Shown in pieces: positions 45,315 to 56,054 of a stretch of DNA of 64,000 bases. Made by a program: the position numbers and the translations under genes. Numbering within the stretch: the first letter of the stretch is position 1; each line of letters opens with the position of its first letter. The DNA comes from Epichloe hybrida (lineage: Eukaryota > Ascomycota > Sordariomycetes > Hypocreales > Clavicipitaceae). The stretch lies in NCBI GenBank assembly GCA_019022495.1, contig JAFEKR010000003.1, positions 3,224,001-3,288,000 on the forward strand. The letters run 5' to 3'. The notes under the pieces are model-generated. The model searched no databases. It was not told the origin of the DNA and saw nothing but the letters and a program-made list of their open reading frames with translations.

Positions 45315-46188
45315 TGAGGGGGTGGGCAGGTTGGGGTGGTATCGCATGGATGACTGCTATGGGCCAAAGTGAAGCATACAATTATCGGAGAAGCAGGGGG
45401 GGGGGCCTCATGAAGAGCTGCGAAATGCTCCAATTATCATCGATCTCTGGCAGTGTTGTGTTGGCTAGCTCATGAGGCTGGAGCCTGTTTTGTTTTCTCG
45501 GAAGAGGCTTGACACGGCGTCAATGAGAATTGGGTTCGAACGGGACAAAGACCGACATTGTCAACAATGCTAGGTCTTCGCGCACTGGAGTGTCTTATGC
45601 ATTCACGCAGGAATCATGCCCCCCCCCCCCCGTTCCATCTCCGTCATTTATCTGAGTTAGGAAATGGAGGGATGCGATGCGAGCGCCACTTCAGCTGGAT
45701 GACAGTCGCGAGTTGGGTCCCGCGGCGTGGATCGAAATGCAGGCAGACAGACAATAAACGGCACGGTACTCCGTAAGCATGTCCCTCATGCCTTAAGGCC
45801 TCAGAGATGCCGCGAACCAGGATCCTGGTCAATTACACTATATGCCACGGAGTACGGATTCGTACTACAGGTACTTCTAGGTGTGTGCAAAGCCCACTAT
45901 AGTATAAGTTATGGGGAGACCTATATATACCAAAAGTGCCTCACTTAGCCCTTATCTTCACCTCTCCGTTGCCAATTGGCTGATCTAGGTAATACGGAGT
46001 ACGGTCCGGGCTGAGCTTGTACATATCGAGATGGGGGGTCATGCACGAGACGTTGAAGATCCGCTCGTCAAGTTCATACATAAATGCATATAAAAATTCG
46101 GTGTCTCGACGGCTTCTCGATTGCATCTTTGTTAACTTACTACTTTTGGCATTTCTGCGAGATCTTAACAAACACACACACACACGTC
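45315..46188. other. intergenic with repeated TACGGAGTAC words
   Basis: No gene supported. TACGGAGTAC or close variants occur at 45767, 45846 and 45993, with one just before at 45243, and a (CA)n run lies directly before the permease ATG. A homopolymer of C near 45619-45630 and of G near 45397-45405 are visible. Confidence 0.5.
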
Positions 46189-48141
46189 ATGGCGGCGCAG
46201 AAAAACTCAGAGATGCAGCATGACAAGGGCGTTGTGCAGACCAAACATGCCAATTTTGAAGAGAATTTGGCGGAGACGCTGCTGAGTCCAGAGGAGGAAA
46301 AGAGGCTGCTGCGAAAGATTGATCTATGGTATGCCTGCCTCTTCCTTTCCGCACTGGTGTACGATATACATGATCAGCATCTTTCGATGACGCTCACGGG
46401 TCGTATAAGACTCTGTTTCTCGATGGCGGTTCATACTGATACGTTGGCCACCAGGCTACTTCCCGTTATGGCGATGTCCTACCTCTTCCAGTTGCTCGAC
46501 AAGACGGCCCTCGCCTCGACTGCCATCATGGGCCTCCAAACCGACCTGCACCTAAAGGGATCCGAGTACTCGTGGGCCAGCGCAATCTACTACTTCGGGT
46601 ATCTAGTTGCGTCGTACCCAGTCGCCATGCTCATGGTCCGCTGGAAAGTCGGCAAAGTCATCGCCGTGTGTGTGTACGTCGCTTGTTCTCCTTTCTCTTC
46701 TATACTTGCCCACATAACGAAGAATGTCTTTGTGCGCCCCCCTCCCCCTCCCCCCGGGCGCGCAGGAAAAAAAAATCTAAGTCAATGGGGAAACAGCTTC
46801 AGCTGGGGCGTCGTCTTCATGCTCACAGCAACATGCTTCAACGACAAGGGCCTACTCGTCAACCGCTTCTTCCTCGGCGTGTTCGAGTCCGGCCTCGCCC
46901 CTGGTCTGACCGTCATCGTGTCCATGTGGTACAAGCGCTCTGAGCAGCCTCTTCGCCACGCAGCCTGGTTCCTGGGGAATACCGGTGGGGGCATCTTTGG
47001 CAGTCTTATCCTGTACGCCATAAGCCATATTCACACCATCCGGCCCTGGAAGGGGGTGTTTGTCATATTTGGCACCGCCACTATTGCGTGGTCCGTAGGA
47101 GTGTTCTTCCTCTTGCCGGACACGCCCATGACGGCGTGGTTTTTGAGCGTCGAGGATCGCAAGAAGGCTGTTGTTAGGGTCAAGGAGAACATGACCGGCA
47201 TCAAGAACGACAAGGTGAAGCGGGCGCAGATCGCGGAGGCACTGTTGGATGTGAAGAGCTGGTTGATTGTGGCGTTGCAGCTTGCTGCTAACATTCCCAA
47301 CGGTGCTGTGTCCACTGTGAGTTTGCTCCGATCCTGCTCAGGGGTTTCAGTAAAGGGGAGGGGGGGAAGGGGGGTCGAAGTCTGCGACGGTGACAGAGTT
47401 CCTAACCTTGAATTGAAACTCTAGTTCTCCAGCATCGTCATCCAGGGATTCGGCTTCAGTACCTTCGAAACTCTCCTCCTTGGCTCCGTGTCCTATGTCT
47501 TGATGATTATCCTCGTGCTCATCTCCACAGGCGGTAGCTCTTACTTCCGAAACTCAAGAACATACTTCATGGCGTTTAACCTCTCCGTCTCCGTCGCTGG
47601 GACCGCCATGGTCAGGTATGTCCCTGGAAACCAGAAGTGGACGCGTTTCGCCGGCACAGTGCTGTCTGGCGGCTTTATTGCTAATTTCCCATTGATCATG
47701 TCTCTCCAGTCTGGAAACTTTGGTGGTTTTACAAAGAAGACTACTGTTAATGCCATGGTATGTGATACATCTTGCCATGCAAAATGCGCTGTGGTGCAAC
47801 GGAACGGGTCATCCCTGCTGCCACATCATTTGCATCGTTGACTAACCACGGAATAGTCTTTCGTAGCGTACTGCGGCGGCAACATCATCGGCCCCCAGCT
47901 CTTCTTCAAGAAAGAAGCCCCCGCGTACCAATCCGGGTTCTTGGCCCTCATGGTTTGTCTTGCGTTTGGGTTCGCCATGTGCTGGGTCACTCGGTCTTAT
48001 CTCATGTGGGAGAATCAACGCCGAGATCGACTCGTCAGCACAGATGAGGTGGCTGCGTTTGAGGAGGCCAGGGGTGGAGTCATGGTGAACCTGACTGACT
48101 TGACGGACAAGGAGATTCCGCATTTTAGATATGTGTATTAG
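46189..48141 (+). CDS. MFS permease, allantoate/nicotinate (Dal5/Tna1) type
   Basis: Five exons, 46189-46328, 46455-46673, 46797-47316, 47425-47757 and 47857-48141, give 498 residues. Matches to the anion:cation symporter family are LFQLLDKTALASTAIMGLQ, SWASAIYYFGYLVASYP, RFFLGVFESGLAPGLTVIVS, MWYKRSEQPLRHAAWF and CGGNIIGPQLFFKKEAPAY. The usual 12 membrane helices fit, with a long middle loop (VEDRKKAVVRVKENMTG). Members import allantoate, nicotinate, pantothenate or similar weak acids at the plasma membrane; the substrate is not readable. The 3' site of intron 2 is uncertain (46796 or 46802) because of a C/A-rich low-complexity intron. It is the only clearly intact gene among relics on its left side. 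Confidence 0.85.
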
Positions 48142-48820
48142 TTCAGTGGGAGATGGTGTTCTCGGCGGACGTCGTCTCGGGAACATATGAGAAGCGACGT
48201 GGATTTCCAATACACTGATGGGTCCAGAATAAATTCAGACACGTTTCAGCTCTGAGTAAACGTTGAATTTGCAGTTTCCTCTCACGCATGGGCCGTGAGT
48301 GCGAGAGTGATATATGCATCAGTCCGTTTTCAAGCGAGTCTGATCCCGCAATGCAAAGTCGGCGCATCTGCATGCTGCGTCTCGAATTTGCGGTGAACAA
48401 CCGGTGAGCTCTTGTCGCCGACGTCGGGTCTGGGAAAGACGTAGACGCGCCTGACTGGTCAAGATACATGATGATGATTATGATGATGATGGCTGCGCTT
48501 GGAGTTGGGATTGTTGGGTGGGACTGTGGGACTGTTGGGTGGAGAACAAGTCACTGCTCACTGCCTGCTAATGGAACGCCCCACTTGACGATGCCAGCTA
48601 AAAATAGACTCGGTACGGAGTAGTTCGTACGAGACCAGGTTCAGGTTCACCAGACGTCACTGCCAAAGCCGAGTTACCCCTCCAAGTCCTGTCACTGGCC
48701 GAGCCCTCACCCGTCGATTTCTCAACAACACAACACGGCCAACACGACTTACTTTCCCAGCCCGACTTCTCTGCCTTTCCTTGCCGTCACACCCATCACC
48801 CCCCCCAAGCCCCAAACAGC
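48142..48820. other. intergenic between permease and TPR gene
   Basis: No gene supported. It holds an ATG/GAT microsatellite near 48468-48490, a TACGGAGTA at 48614, and a C/A-rich leader before the ATG at 48821. Confidence 0.5.
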
Positions 48821-50542
48821 ATGTCAGTGCCAAACCCAGCCAAGGACAACCCCCCCAGCGGCGGCAACAACAGCGACGACGACGGCTACTACAACCTCGG
48901 CACGTACCATCGCCCCATCACCACGTCGAGTCCCGCCGCGCAGACGTGGTTTGACCGCGGCCTGGTCTGGTGCTACGGCTTCAACCACGAGGAAGCGGCC
49001 AAATGCTTCCAAACCGCCCTCTCGCACGACCCCGCGTGCGCCATCGCCTACTGGGGGCTCGCCTACGCCCTGGGCCCAAACTACAACAAGCCGTGGGAGC
49101 TCTTTGGCAAGCGGGAGCTGAGCACCACTGTCGAGAGGACTCACAGGGCCGTCGAGCAGGCCATGGCTCTTTCCGAACATGCCACGCCCGTCGAAAGGGC
49201 CCTCATTGACGCCATCCAACTCCGGTATCCGCGCGTACGGGCCCCAGAGCAGTCCGACTTTTGCATCTGGAACCGCGAGTACGCCGACGCCATGGCCATC
49301 GTGGCTGCCCGGTTCCCGCTCCATCTCGACGTTGCCGCGCTGTACGCCGATGCCATGATGAACCTGACGCCGTGGCAGCTATGGGATATCAAGACGGGCG
49401 AGCCGGCAAAGGGGGCACGCACGACGGAAATCAAGCGTGTGCTAGACCAGGCATTGTCACAGCAAGGAGGAGACCAGCATCCGGGCCTGCTCCATCTGTA
49501 CATCCACCTCATGGAGATGTCGCAAACGCCCGAGGCGGGCATGCCGGCCGCCGACAAGCTGCGCGGCCTCGTCCCGGACTCGGGCCACCTTAACCACATG
49601 CCCAGCCATCTCGACATCCTGGTGGGCGACTACGCGCGCGCCGTCATGGCCAACACGGACGCCATCGCCGCCGACGAAAAGTTCCTCAAGCGCGACGGCC
49701 CCATGAACTTCTACACCCTCTACCGCAGCCACGACTACCACTTCCGCCTCTACGGCGCCATGTTTTCCGGCCAGTCAAGAGTCGCCTTTGAGACGGTCGA
49801 GATGCTCGAGGCCTCCGTCTCCGAGGACCTCCTGCGCGTGGAATCCCCCCCCATGGCCGACTGGCTCGAGGCCTTCCTCGCCATGCGCGTCCACGCCCTC
49901 ATCCGCTTCGGCCGCTGGGACGACGTCCTCTCTCTACCGTTTCCCCAGGACCAGGCCCTGTACTGCGCCACCACCGCCCTTCTCCACTACGCAAAGGGCG
50001 TCGCCTACGCAGCGCTCAGCCGCGTCGACGAGGCCAATCGCCACAGGGAGCTCTTCCGCGAGGCCGTCCCGCACGTGAAGCCCTCCAGGACGCTCTTCAA
50101 CAACAAGTGCGTCGATATCCTCGCCGTGGCAGAGTCGTTGCTCAACGGCGAGATCGAATACCGCTCCGGAAACCACGACACTGCCTTTGCACACCTGCGC
50201 GAGGCCATCCTCCGCTACGACTGGCTGCCCTTTGACGAACCATGGGGGTGGATGCAGCCTGTTCGTCATGCCTACGGCGCGCTCCTCCTCGAGCAGGGAC
50301 ACGCCCAAGAGGCCATGGCCGTCTACAGAGCCGACCTGGGCCTCGACGACTCCCTACCCCGTGTTCATAGACATCCCAACAACGTGTGGGCACTGCACGG
50401 CTACCACGAGTGTCTCATGAAGCTGGGCAGGATGACCGAGGCCAATGAGATGGAGCCCCAGCTGAAGAGGGCGTTGGAGGTCGCTGACGTGCCGGTAAAG
50501 TCGTCTTGTTTCTGCAGAACCTCTGTCACGGCCAAGATGTGA
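48821..50542 (+). CDS. tetratricopeptide-repeat protein of unknown function
   Basis: Single exon, 573 residues, intact. Residues 30-75 form a clear TPR unit (AQTWFDRGLVWCYGFNHEEA, then ACAIAYWGLAYALGP); further helical repeats run through the protein (HLREAILRYDWLPFDEPWGW, EQGHAQEAMAVYRADLGLD, HECLMKLGRMTEANEMEP). The conserved HLPSH-type segment appears as LNHMPSHLDILVGDYARAV with a likely functional histidine pair. No signal peptide, no membrane segment. The first 25 residues are disordered with an NNSDDDG run. Very strong G+C bias at third positions gives long antisense shadows. Homologues occur in bacteria and fungi; their role is unknown to me. It may bind other proteins. Confidence 0.85.
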   Translation: MSVPNPAKDNPPSGGNNSDDDGYYNLGTYHRPITTSSPAAQTWFDRGLVWCYGFNHEEAAKCFQTALSHDPACAIAYWGLAYALGPNYNKPWELFGKRELSTTVERTHRAVEQAMALSEHATPVERALIDAIQLRYPRVRAPEQSDFCIWNREYADAMAIVAARFPLHLDVAALYADAMMNLTPWQLWDIKTGEPAKGARTTEIKRVLDQALSQQGGDQHPGLLHLYIHLMEMSQTPEAGMPAADKLRGLVPDSGHLNHMPSHLDILVGDYARAVMANTDAIAADEKFLKRDGPMNFYTLYRSHDYHFRLYGAMFSGQSRVAFETVEMLEASVSEDLLRVESPPMADWLEAFLAMRVHALIRFGRWDDVLSLPFPQDQALYCATTALLHYAKGVAYAALSRVDEANRHRELFREAVPHVKPSRTLFNNKCVDILAVAESLLNGEIEYRSGNHDTAFAHLREAILRYDWLPFDEPWGWMQPVRHAYGALLLEQGHAQEAMAVYRADLGLDDSLPRVHRHPNNVWALHGYHECLMKLGRMTEANEMEPQLKRALEVADVPVKSSCFCRTSVTAKM

Positions 50543-51036
50543 GACTTTATTGTTGATTTTCCCTTTTTATTCTTTCTTTCTTTCTTTCTTTCTTTTTTTT
50601 TTTTTTTTTTTTCCAAATTCTTCAGCAACTGGGACACACCTTGCATTGCGTCGGCGCGCATAGCCGCATAGAGTAGATCTAGTGTATGAATGGGGTCTGT
50701 GGCGGAACTGGGCATTGGAGTCTTTTACTGGTTTTTCAAATGAATGATGAACAGTCATGATATGATGTCTGCGGTGTGGGCGAGGCAGGTGGCGCAGGGA
50801 GAAACAAAAAAAAAAAAGAGGGCATTTTAGGGAATGCATTAATTATTACGGAGGGATGCGTGCGTGAATATAGGCATTTGTGCGCATGATGGTGACAATT
50901 TGCATATTGCTTGGTTCTGCAGCAGCTTCCCCCCCCCCCCTTTTTTTTTTTCCCCCACGATGAAACAACTGCTGCCATTGTAGGACTCTGTATACCATCT
51001 CTCACGAAAATACCTGAGCCGTGCAGCTTGGCATCT
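50543..51036. other. intergenic with long pyrimidine tract
   Basis: No gene supported. A (CTTT)n tract running into about 22 T lies just after the TPR gene stop, and C11/T11 runs near 50930-50952. Confidence 0.5.
50568..50612. repeat. (CTTT)n-T(n) tract
   Basis: About six CTTT units followed by an unbroken T run, downstream of the TPR gene. Confidence 0.85.
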
Positions 51037-52274
51037 TCACGCCGAAGACGACTTCTCCTCGGTACCATTCGCGTCTGTACTCCCCGCATCACCATATACT
51101 CGCGACTGCTCCTGGAGCAGGAAATCCTCTTGCGCCCGCGTGCTCTTCTCTAGATCGAGGAAAGACCCAGATGCCCCACCGCGTTGACGAGACCCAGCGC
51201 AGAAGGAAAGTAGAGTGCCGCGCTGTTGGTGGTGGCCCCGGGCGTGGCGTCGATGATGGCACTGCTGATCAGGGGTCCGATGAGACTGGAAGACTTGCCG
51301 ATGACGTTGAAGAACGGAGAAGAACAGGAACTCATCGCTGAGAGGGGTGACGCGGAGCTGATGATGGTCAGGGAGTAGCTAGTTGTACCAGAGGGCAGAC
51401 GAGGAGCCCGTGAAACGCCTGGTACGCCCATGCTTCCCAGGCATTGCGGAATCCGAGCCGCTCGGTCCAGTTGCCAACCATTCGCCAGGCATCCTGGAGA
51501 ACGATGGAGGCGTCGAACATGGGTCTTGGCGCCGAGGCTGATGAGCTTTTCCTGGATGATGCAGAATGCATGCCCTGATTCCGAACGGCCTGGGCGGCGA
51601 CGCCGACGATGAGCAGGTACGTTAGCGTTAGCGTGAAGGGTGTTGTAGCCGACGACGACGACGTTCGTTTTGCAGCGTGGCCATGACCATGACCGTGACA
51701 AGTCGTGTTGAGCGAGCCCATCCGAAGCCGATGCCGTATGCCACGATGGACCACATCAGCAGGACCCACCGCCGTCCGGTGCCAAAGTCGGCATGGGCGC
51801 CGATGGCGAGGAACAAGGCCGCCTATTTGGCAAAGGAGATGCCATTGCAGAGGGCGACTATGCTGTTGACGTTCGCGCCCCCGGCCCGGCAAAGTTCAGC
51901 AGTTTCGAGCCGCCAGCAGCCTGGGCCAGGGAGATTCTGGAAGGTCGCGGGACCAAAGTCGAAGAGGGCGAGGTCTTTGGCGCCGACATAATACGTGTAC
52001 CACGGACCAGATTTCCCATCTGCCCGTGGTGGGCGCTGGCGCCATCCTGGAGCGTGGGCATCACCACCGGGGGTTTCTCCTCGGTCGGCCCCGGCGCGAC
52101 CGATGCCCTCTCCTTCTCGTTGGTTGCTGACGCCGATGGCGTGATACCGAAATCTTGACCCGTCACCCAGGCCGCGTTGTGGTCTGCTGATGGTGACATT
52201 GCCGGTTCTTCGGTTCGGACGATCTGGGACGGTGGATGAAGGGGAATTGAGAGAGGTGGTTCTGCGCTGGTCAT
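51037..52274 (-). pseudogene. Atg22-like vacuolar transporter pseudogene with internal deletion
   Basis: On the minus strand the N-terminus reads MTSAEPPLSI, then TEEPAMSPSADHNAAWVTGQ, as in Atg22-like (autophagy-related 22) MFS proteins. Pieces follow in shifting frames: GPWYTYYVGAK, NSIVALCNGISFA, AIGAHADFGTGRRW, IVAYGIGFGW. Then the sequence jumps (about 51715) directly to a part near TLQN and TYLLIVGVAAQA, leaving out roughly the middle half of the transporter. The C-terminal part is FFNVIGKSSSLIGPLISSAI and IDATPGATTN, ending in a charged tail ...EEKSSSA and a stop at 51037. Atg22 family members export amino acids from the vacuole after autophagy. With a large internal loss and several frameshifts no working transporter can result. 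Confidence 0.7.
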
Positions 52275-52834
52275 GGCACGGGTTTTGTTGATATCCTGTT
52301 CGGATTGTACTACCCGAGCATTCATCTTTCCTCTTCGCATTACGAATTGCGAGTTTATTGTGCCACCACCCACTGGCTATGGCCGTTCGGGGGAAGAGAG
52401 GAAGAAGGGAAGAGCTCCATTCCATGCTTGACCTCTTGAAAGGCGCAACCCCGGAGAACCTACAGTAGCCACACTGCAAGAGACGGCCAAAGCTCCAAGA
52501 CACTAATCAACTTCAATGATCCTACTGAAGAATGGTCTTTCATGTTCTCTGAGCCTCATGAGAAACAGAAAGTATAATCCGGAAGGAAAAACAGAGACAG
52601 TATCTTCCGGGTCCCGGCCAAGCAGTCACACGATGATCAACATATTCTCCCTAGAACCCCTGATCTCACGTACTCATCATCGACGTTGATCAGTTGAAAC
52701 ATCTGTGACCCAAGCCACCCGTGAAAGAAATTGCTGTCCAGCATCGCAGTTCCCGACAGTTGCTGGTGCAAAACTGTATGAACATCTATCAAACCATGCC
52801 AAACTCCGCAAACTCCCAGTGTCTTCTAGGCTCG
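52275..52834. other. intergenic between two pseudogenes
   Basis: No gene supported. It would contain the former promoter of the Atg22-like gene. Confidence 0.45.
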
Positions 52835-54150
52835 CTACCTGGCTCCATCCTGCATCACATCCTCGAGATGTGTTTTCTCATTAGGCGTAGCAGGATACCA
52901 ATCCTCGTTGAAAGTCGAGTTCAGAACAACAGTCCCCACAGTCTTTCCATTTTCCAAGTGTATATGGGTCTCCACCGTCAAGTTCTTCGACTGGTCCCCC
53001 CTGACGATAATCTCACGACCGCCACGAATCCAGTTTCCGTAGCCTCCATACCCAGTATGCTGGCCATAACACAAGTTGAGTCCGTTGGCAGTCAAGTTAG
53101 TCCTGGGAATCCGTGATGCCCACCTATGACACCACGTATTGCCATGATCATGGGCGTAGAACAAGCCCATTAAATCGGGTGTTGTAGCCAGCGCAGTCAT
53201 GAATGGCATGTCGTATCCGCCATACGTACACCCCAAAGCATCCATATCGTGCGTCTTGTGATCACACCAGCTTTGTCCTTGCTGAGAAACCGGCGTGTCG
53301 TCATTGATGCCTGGGTTCTTGTGGGGGTCGATGCGATGCTGATGGGAGTCTGTGGCCTTGATGGGAATTTGGACGAACGCAAGGGCCGGGATAGTTCGAT
53401 TGGCAGCTTTGCTTAGTTCCTGATTCGTCTTCAGGAACCACTTTACCACGGAGACATCGACCCAATTTGGCTGGGCGATAGGATTACCCCATGTGTTGCT
53501 CTTTTGTAGTAGTATCCGCCCCGACTGTCGAAGAACCATAGAAGAAGCACCGGTTGGCACGCCATCATTATGGGATCGAAGCAATTTGCTGCATAGACGG
53601 GAAGGTAATAGTTAGGCGTTCCTGCCAGCTTGATCTTGACCATCTTTTGCGTCCGAGAGCCGGCGTATCTACGCTCTCGTCTGACAATCTTCTCACTCCT
53701 GAGAGTGAACGTGTGATCGTTGGTCGCCGTACGTAGAACCCCATGTCAGATTACGCTCCACCAGAGGCTTCAAGAGTTGGTCGATGTACGTGCTCGTCTT
53801 TCGCTTCGGGGCAGCTTCGCCAATGCGGAGATCACCATTGAGAACGACAAAGTCGGGTTTGTCATAGTCGAGCACGTCGCCCATGACTTGAATCGTTTTG
53901 AGATCCCGCGCAGGCCCTTTAGACACTGCTGACACTATTTACCGGTCAGCTCATCTTGACGCCCAGGAGGTTGAGGTGACATTTTGCTCATACTTTCGCC
54001 CAGATGGAAGTCCGAGAACACTGTAATTTGAAATCTTCTGTTAGGGCGGAACTTGAGATCCGGAAGCTCCTTCCTATGGCGGCGTCCGTCCAGAGGCAAC
54101 TCGAACGGAAGGCCTGTCGCCAGCACAGCAAAAAGAAGTAAGCCCAACAT
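52835..54150 (-). pseudogene. secreted Dcr2-type calcineurin-like phosphatase gene with frameshifts
   Basis: N-terminus MLGLLLFAVLATGLPFEL is a signal peptide, followed by FQITVFSDFHLGE. A 59-bp intron (GTATGA...AATAG, about 53998-53940) leads in frame to PDFVVLNGDLRIGE, YIDQLLKPLVERNLTWGSTYG. There the frame breaks at the NHDH metal-binding motif: one extra base at about 53713-53730 turns it into DQRSHVHSQE and a stop. In the next frame NDHTF, then TPNYYLPVYAANC and LLLWFFDSRGGYYY continue; a second break (about 53500-53515) leads to QPNWVDVSVVKWF and on to FYAHDHGNTWC, GQHTGYGGYGNWIRGGR and the end at 52835. Apart from two frameshifts the protein is full length, so recent loss or sequencing error are both possible. 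The family are secreted or vacuolar acid phosphatase-like enzymes. Confidence 0.7.
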
Positions 54151-54710
54151 GTCCTTGAATGTAGGTTGTCTGGAAAATTTCTTTTGGAGAGAAAGAAACG
54201 AGATGCCGCTTCAAAATCCACAGATTCTGGCAGAGGCCCTCCTCTGATTTTTCTAAATATAGTTTTTGTGACATAAACTCAAGGTTTGCCAGTGCATCTG
54301 TGGGGTAAGAGCGCAGTGTAATCAATGCACGGGGAACACGACATGATTTCTTCTCACATTCCTGCTATTTCATCTGGAATAAGGGATCAGGAAACAAGAA
54401 GAACAGCAAGTTTCAGTTTCTTGTCAATGGCCGTATTATTCTGACAGACTGCAGATCTCGCCGTTTCACAATGAGAGCTGCGTGCGCCGGTTCGTTGAAT
54501 ATGTAGAGCCTAGTGTCAGTTTAATAGTTTAGAATTACTCTGACGACAATTCGAAGGAAGTTGCAGCACCAGAGAAAGCTTTTTGGTGCGCATACGGCAG
54601 CTGTCCTTGACATCTGCCAACCTCTCATCAATGTGGTTCTACGTTTCAAGGTCCCCTAGGCGCACCGCCTCCTTTTTTTCAGAATCGTCTTAGCTGCTCA
54701 TCGCATGAAG
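54151..54710. other. intergenic between phosphatase and ankyrin relics
   Basis: No gene supported in this stretch. Confidence 0.45.
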
Positions 54711-55809
54711 TCAATAGCGGTAAATAATCCCATCTAAGTGACCCGTGCTCCGAAGTAAGCGGACGCAAAGACTGTTCTGGGTGTTCAGGGCCACATCCAA
54801 CGGCGTGTCCCCGTTGATGCCAGCTTTCAAGATGTCGTTTTTTCCGACAGGAGAAGGGCTTCCATGATAACGTTGAAACCCATTTCCGCTGCCCAAGATA
54901 CTGATGTCAACCCTTTCGGATATCACCAAGACGTCTCACTAGCTTGTCGTCACCTCGAATAGTTGCCTGATGCAAAGATGTCTCGCCGTGGTTTTTTTTT
55001 TTTCGTGTTGGAATCAATTTTGGGTGAAGACGAGGGACAGTCTACCATTTCGGGCTCTCCGTCCGGCACCACCCACTCGAAAAGTGTATGGCCTTGATCG
55101 TCGCGAGCACTAACATCAAGATGGGCCATAGCGAGGAGCCATTGCACAGACCAAAGATAGTTTTCCCGTACTGCAAGCCAAATCGGCGTGTTCGCTGGTT
55201 TCTCGAAACTGCCGGTGTCATATAGGCACTGCATCACCTGTAAAGATCTCTTGGACGCCCACAAGAATGCAGTATTGCCAGATTCGTCCTATATGGTTGA
55301 TGTCGTATTTTCCACGAGCCAGGAGCAAGTTGACAAGATCAACATCACCTTTTATGGCGGTCCATGCGAGGAGCATTCTTCCTCCACTGTGTGTATGGCT
55401 GGCACCAATTTGTGGCATTTGAAGCGGAATCTGCAATGTTTCCAAAGGATCTTGTTTATTGACGCTGCGATCTGGATCGCCAGATAGCGCGGCGGACAAG
55501 GATCTTTTGATTGGAATCGTTCGTCGTTTGACCAAAGTCAAGCAAGAGCTTCACAACTGAGGCATGGCCCATCCCTGCGGCACATGATGAAGGCGACGCC
55601 CCTGAGCCATCAGGAGCATTTATGCTGACGCCAGGTGTCTTCAGCAGTAAACTGACAGTTTTTTCCTGCCCTGTCTCGGCGGCCAGCGTCAAAGGCGTAA
55701 ATGGTGCGTTTGTCATGGTAGAGCAAGGGCATAATTTATTAATGATGGCGTGAAGACGACGATTGGTCCGCTCCAAGGTTGACCCGTCAGGCTGCGAAGC
55801 CGGACCCAT
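54711..55809 (-). pseudogene. ankyrin-repeat protein pseudogene
   Basis: Four minus-strand frames in order (55809-55456, 55541-55218, 55264-54950, 54929-54711) each carry ankyrin-type helices: FTPLTLAAETGQEKTVSLLL and GHASVVKLLLDFG; AWTAIKGDVDLVNLLLARGK; TPIWLAVRENYLWSVQWLL and LDVSARDDQGHTLFEWV; GDTPLDVALNTQNSLCVRLL. They overlap in different registers, so at least three frameshifts are needed. A T10 run at about 54992-55001 encodes a KKKK patch at one break. Ankyrin proteins bind other proteins and expand and decay quickly in fungi. Confidence 0.65.
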
Positions 55810-56054
55810 AATACGCTAATCGTGCCACGTCCTACTCCGTACTTCTTTTTGTTATCTCCTGCCTCTAACCACCGAAGTGGGGCGTGGCACGCTTAATGCA
55901 GCTGAGCTACCAATTGACTTTATCGATAAGGATTGAACCCCGAACCCGGCTGCCTGCTCCATCTTGAGCTTCATGTGTGAGACGTCAACTGCCCTTCATC
56001 CATGATTCAGACTCGGCCGCCAACTCACCCTTCCAGTCAGGTGTAGGAGCCAGC
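55810..56054. other. short intergenic with tRNA-like words
   Basis: The ATG29 upstream region. It contains an A-box-like GGTAGCTCAG and a B-box-like GGTTCAATCC on the minus strand, in the wrong order for one tRNA, and a TACTCCGTAC at 55833. Confidence 0.35.

Noticed and set aside
45525..45600. TTCGAAC word suggesting a tRNA T loop
   Set aside because: Flanking bases do not pair as a T stem, and no A box or anticodon arm is found at the right distance.
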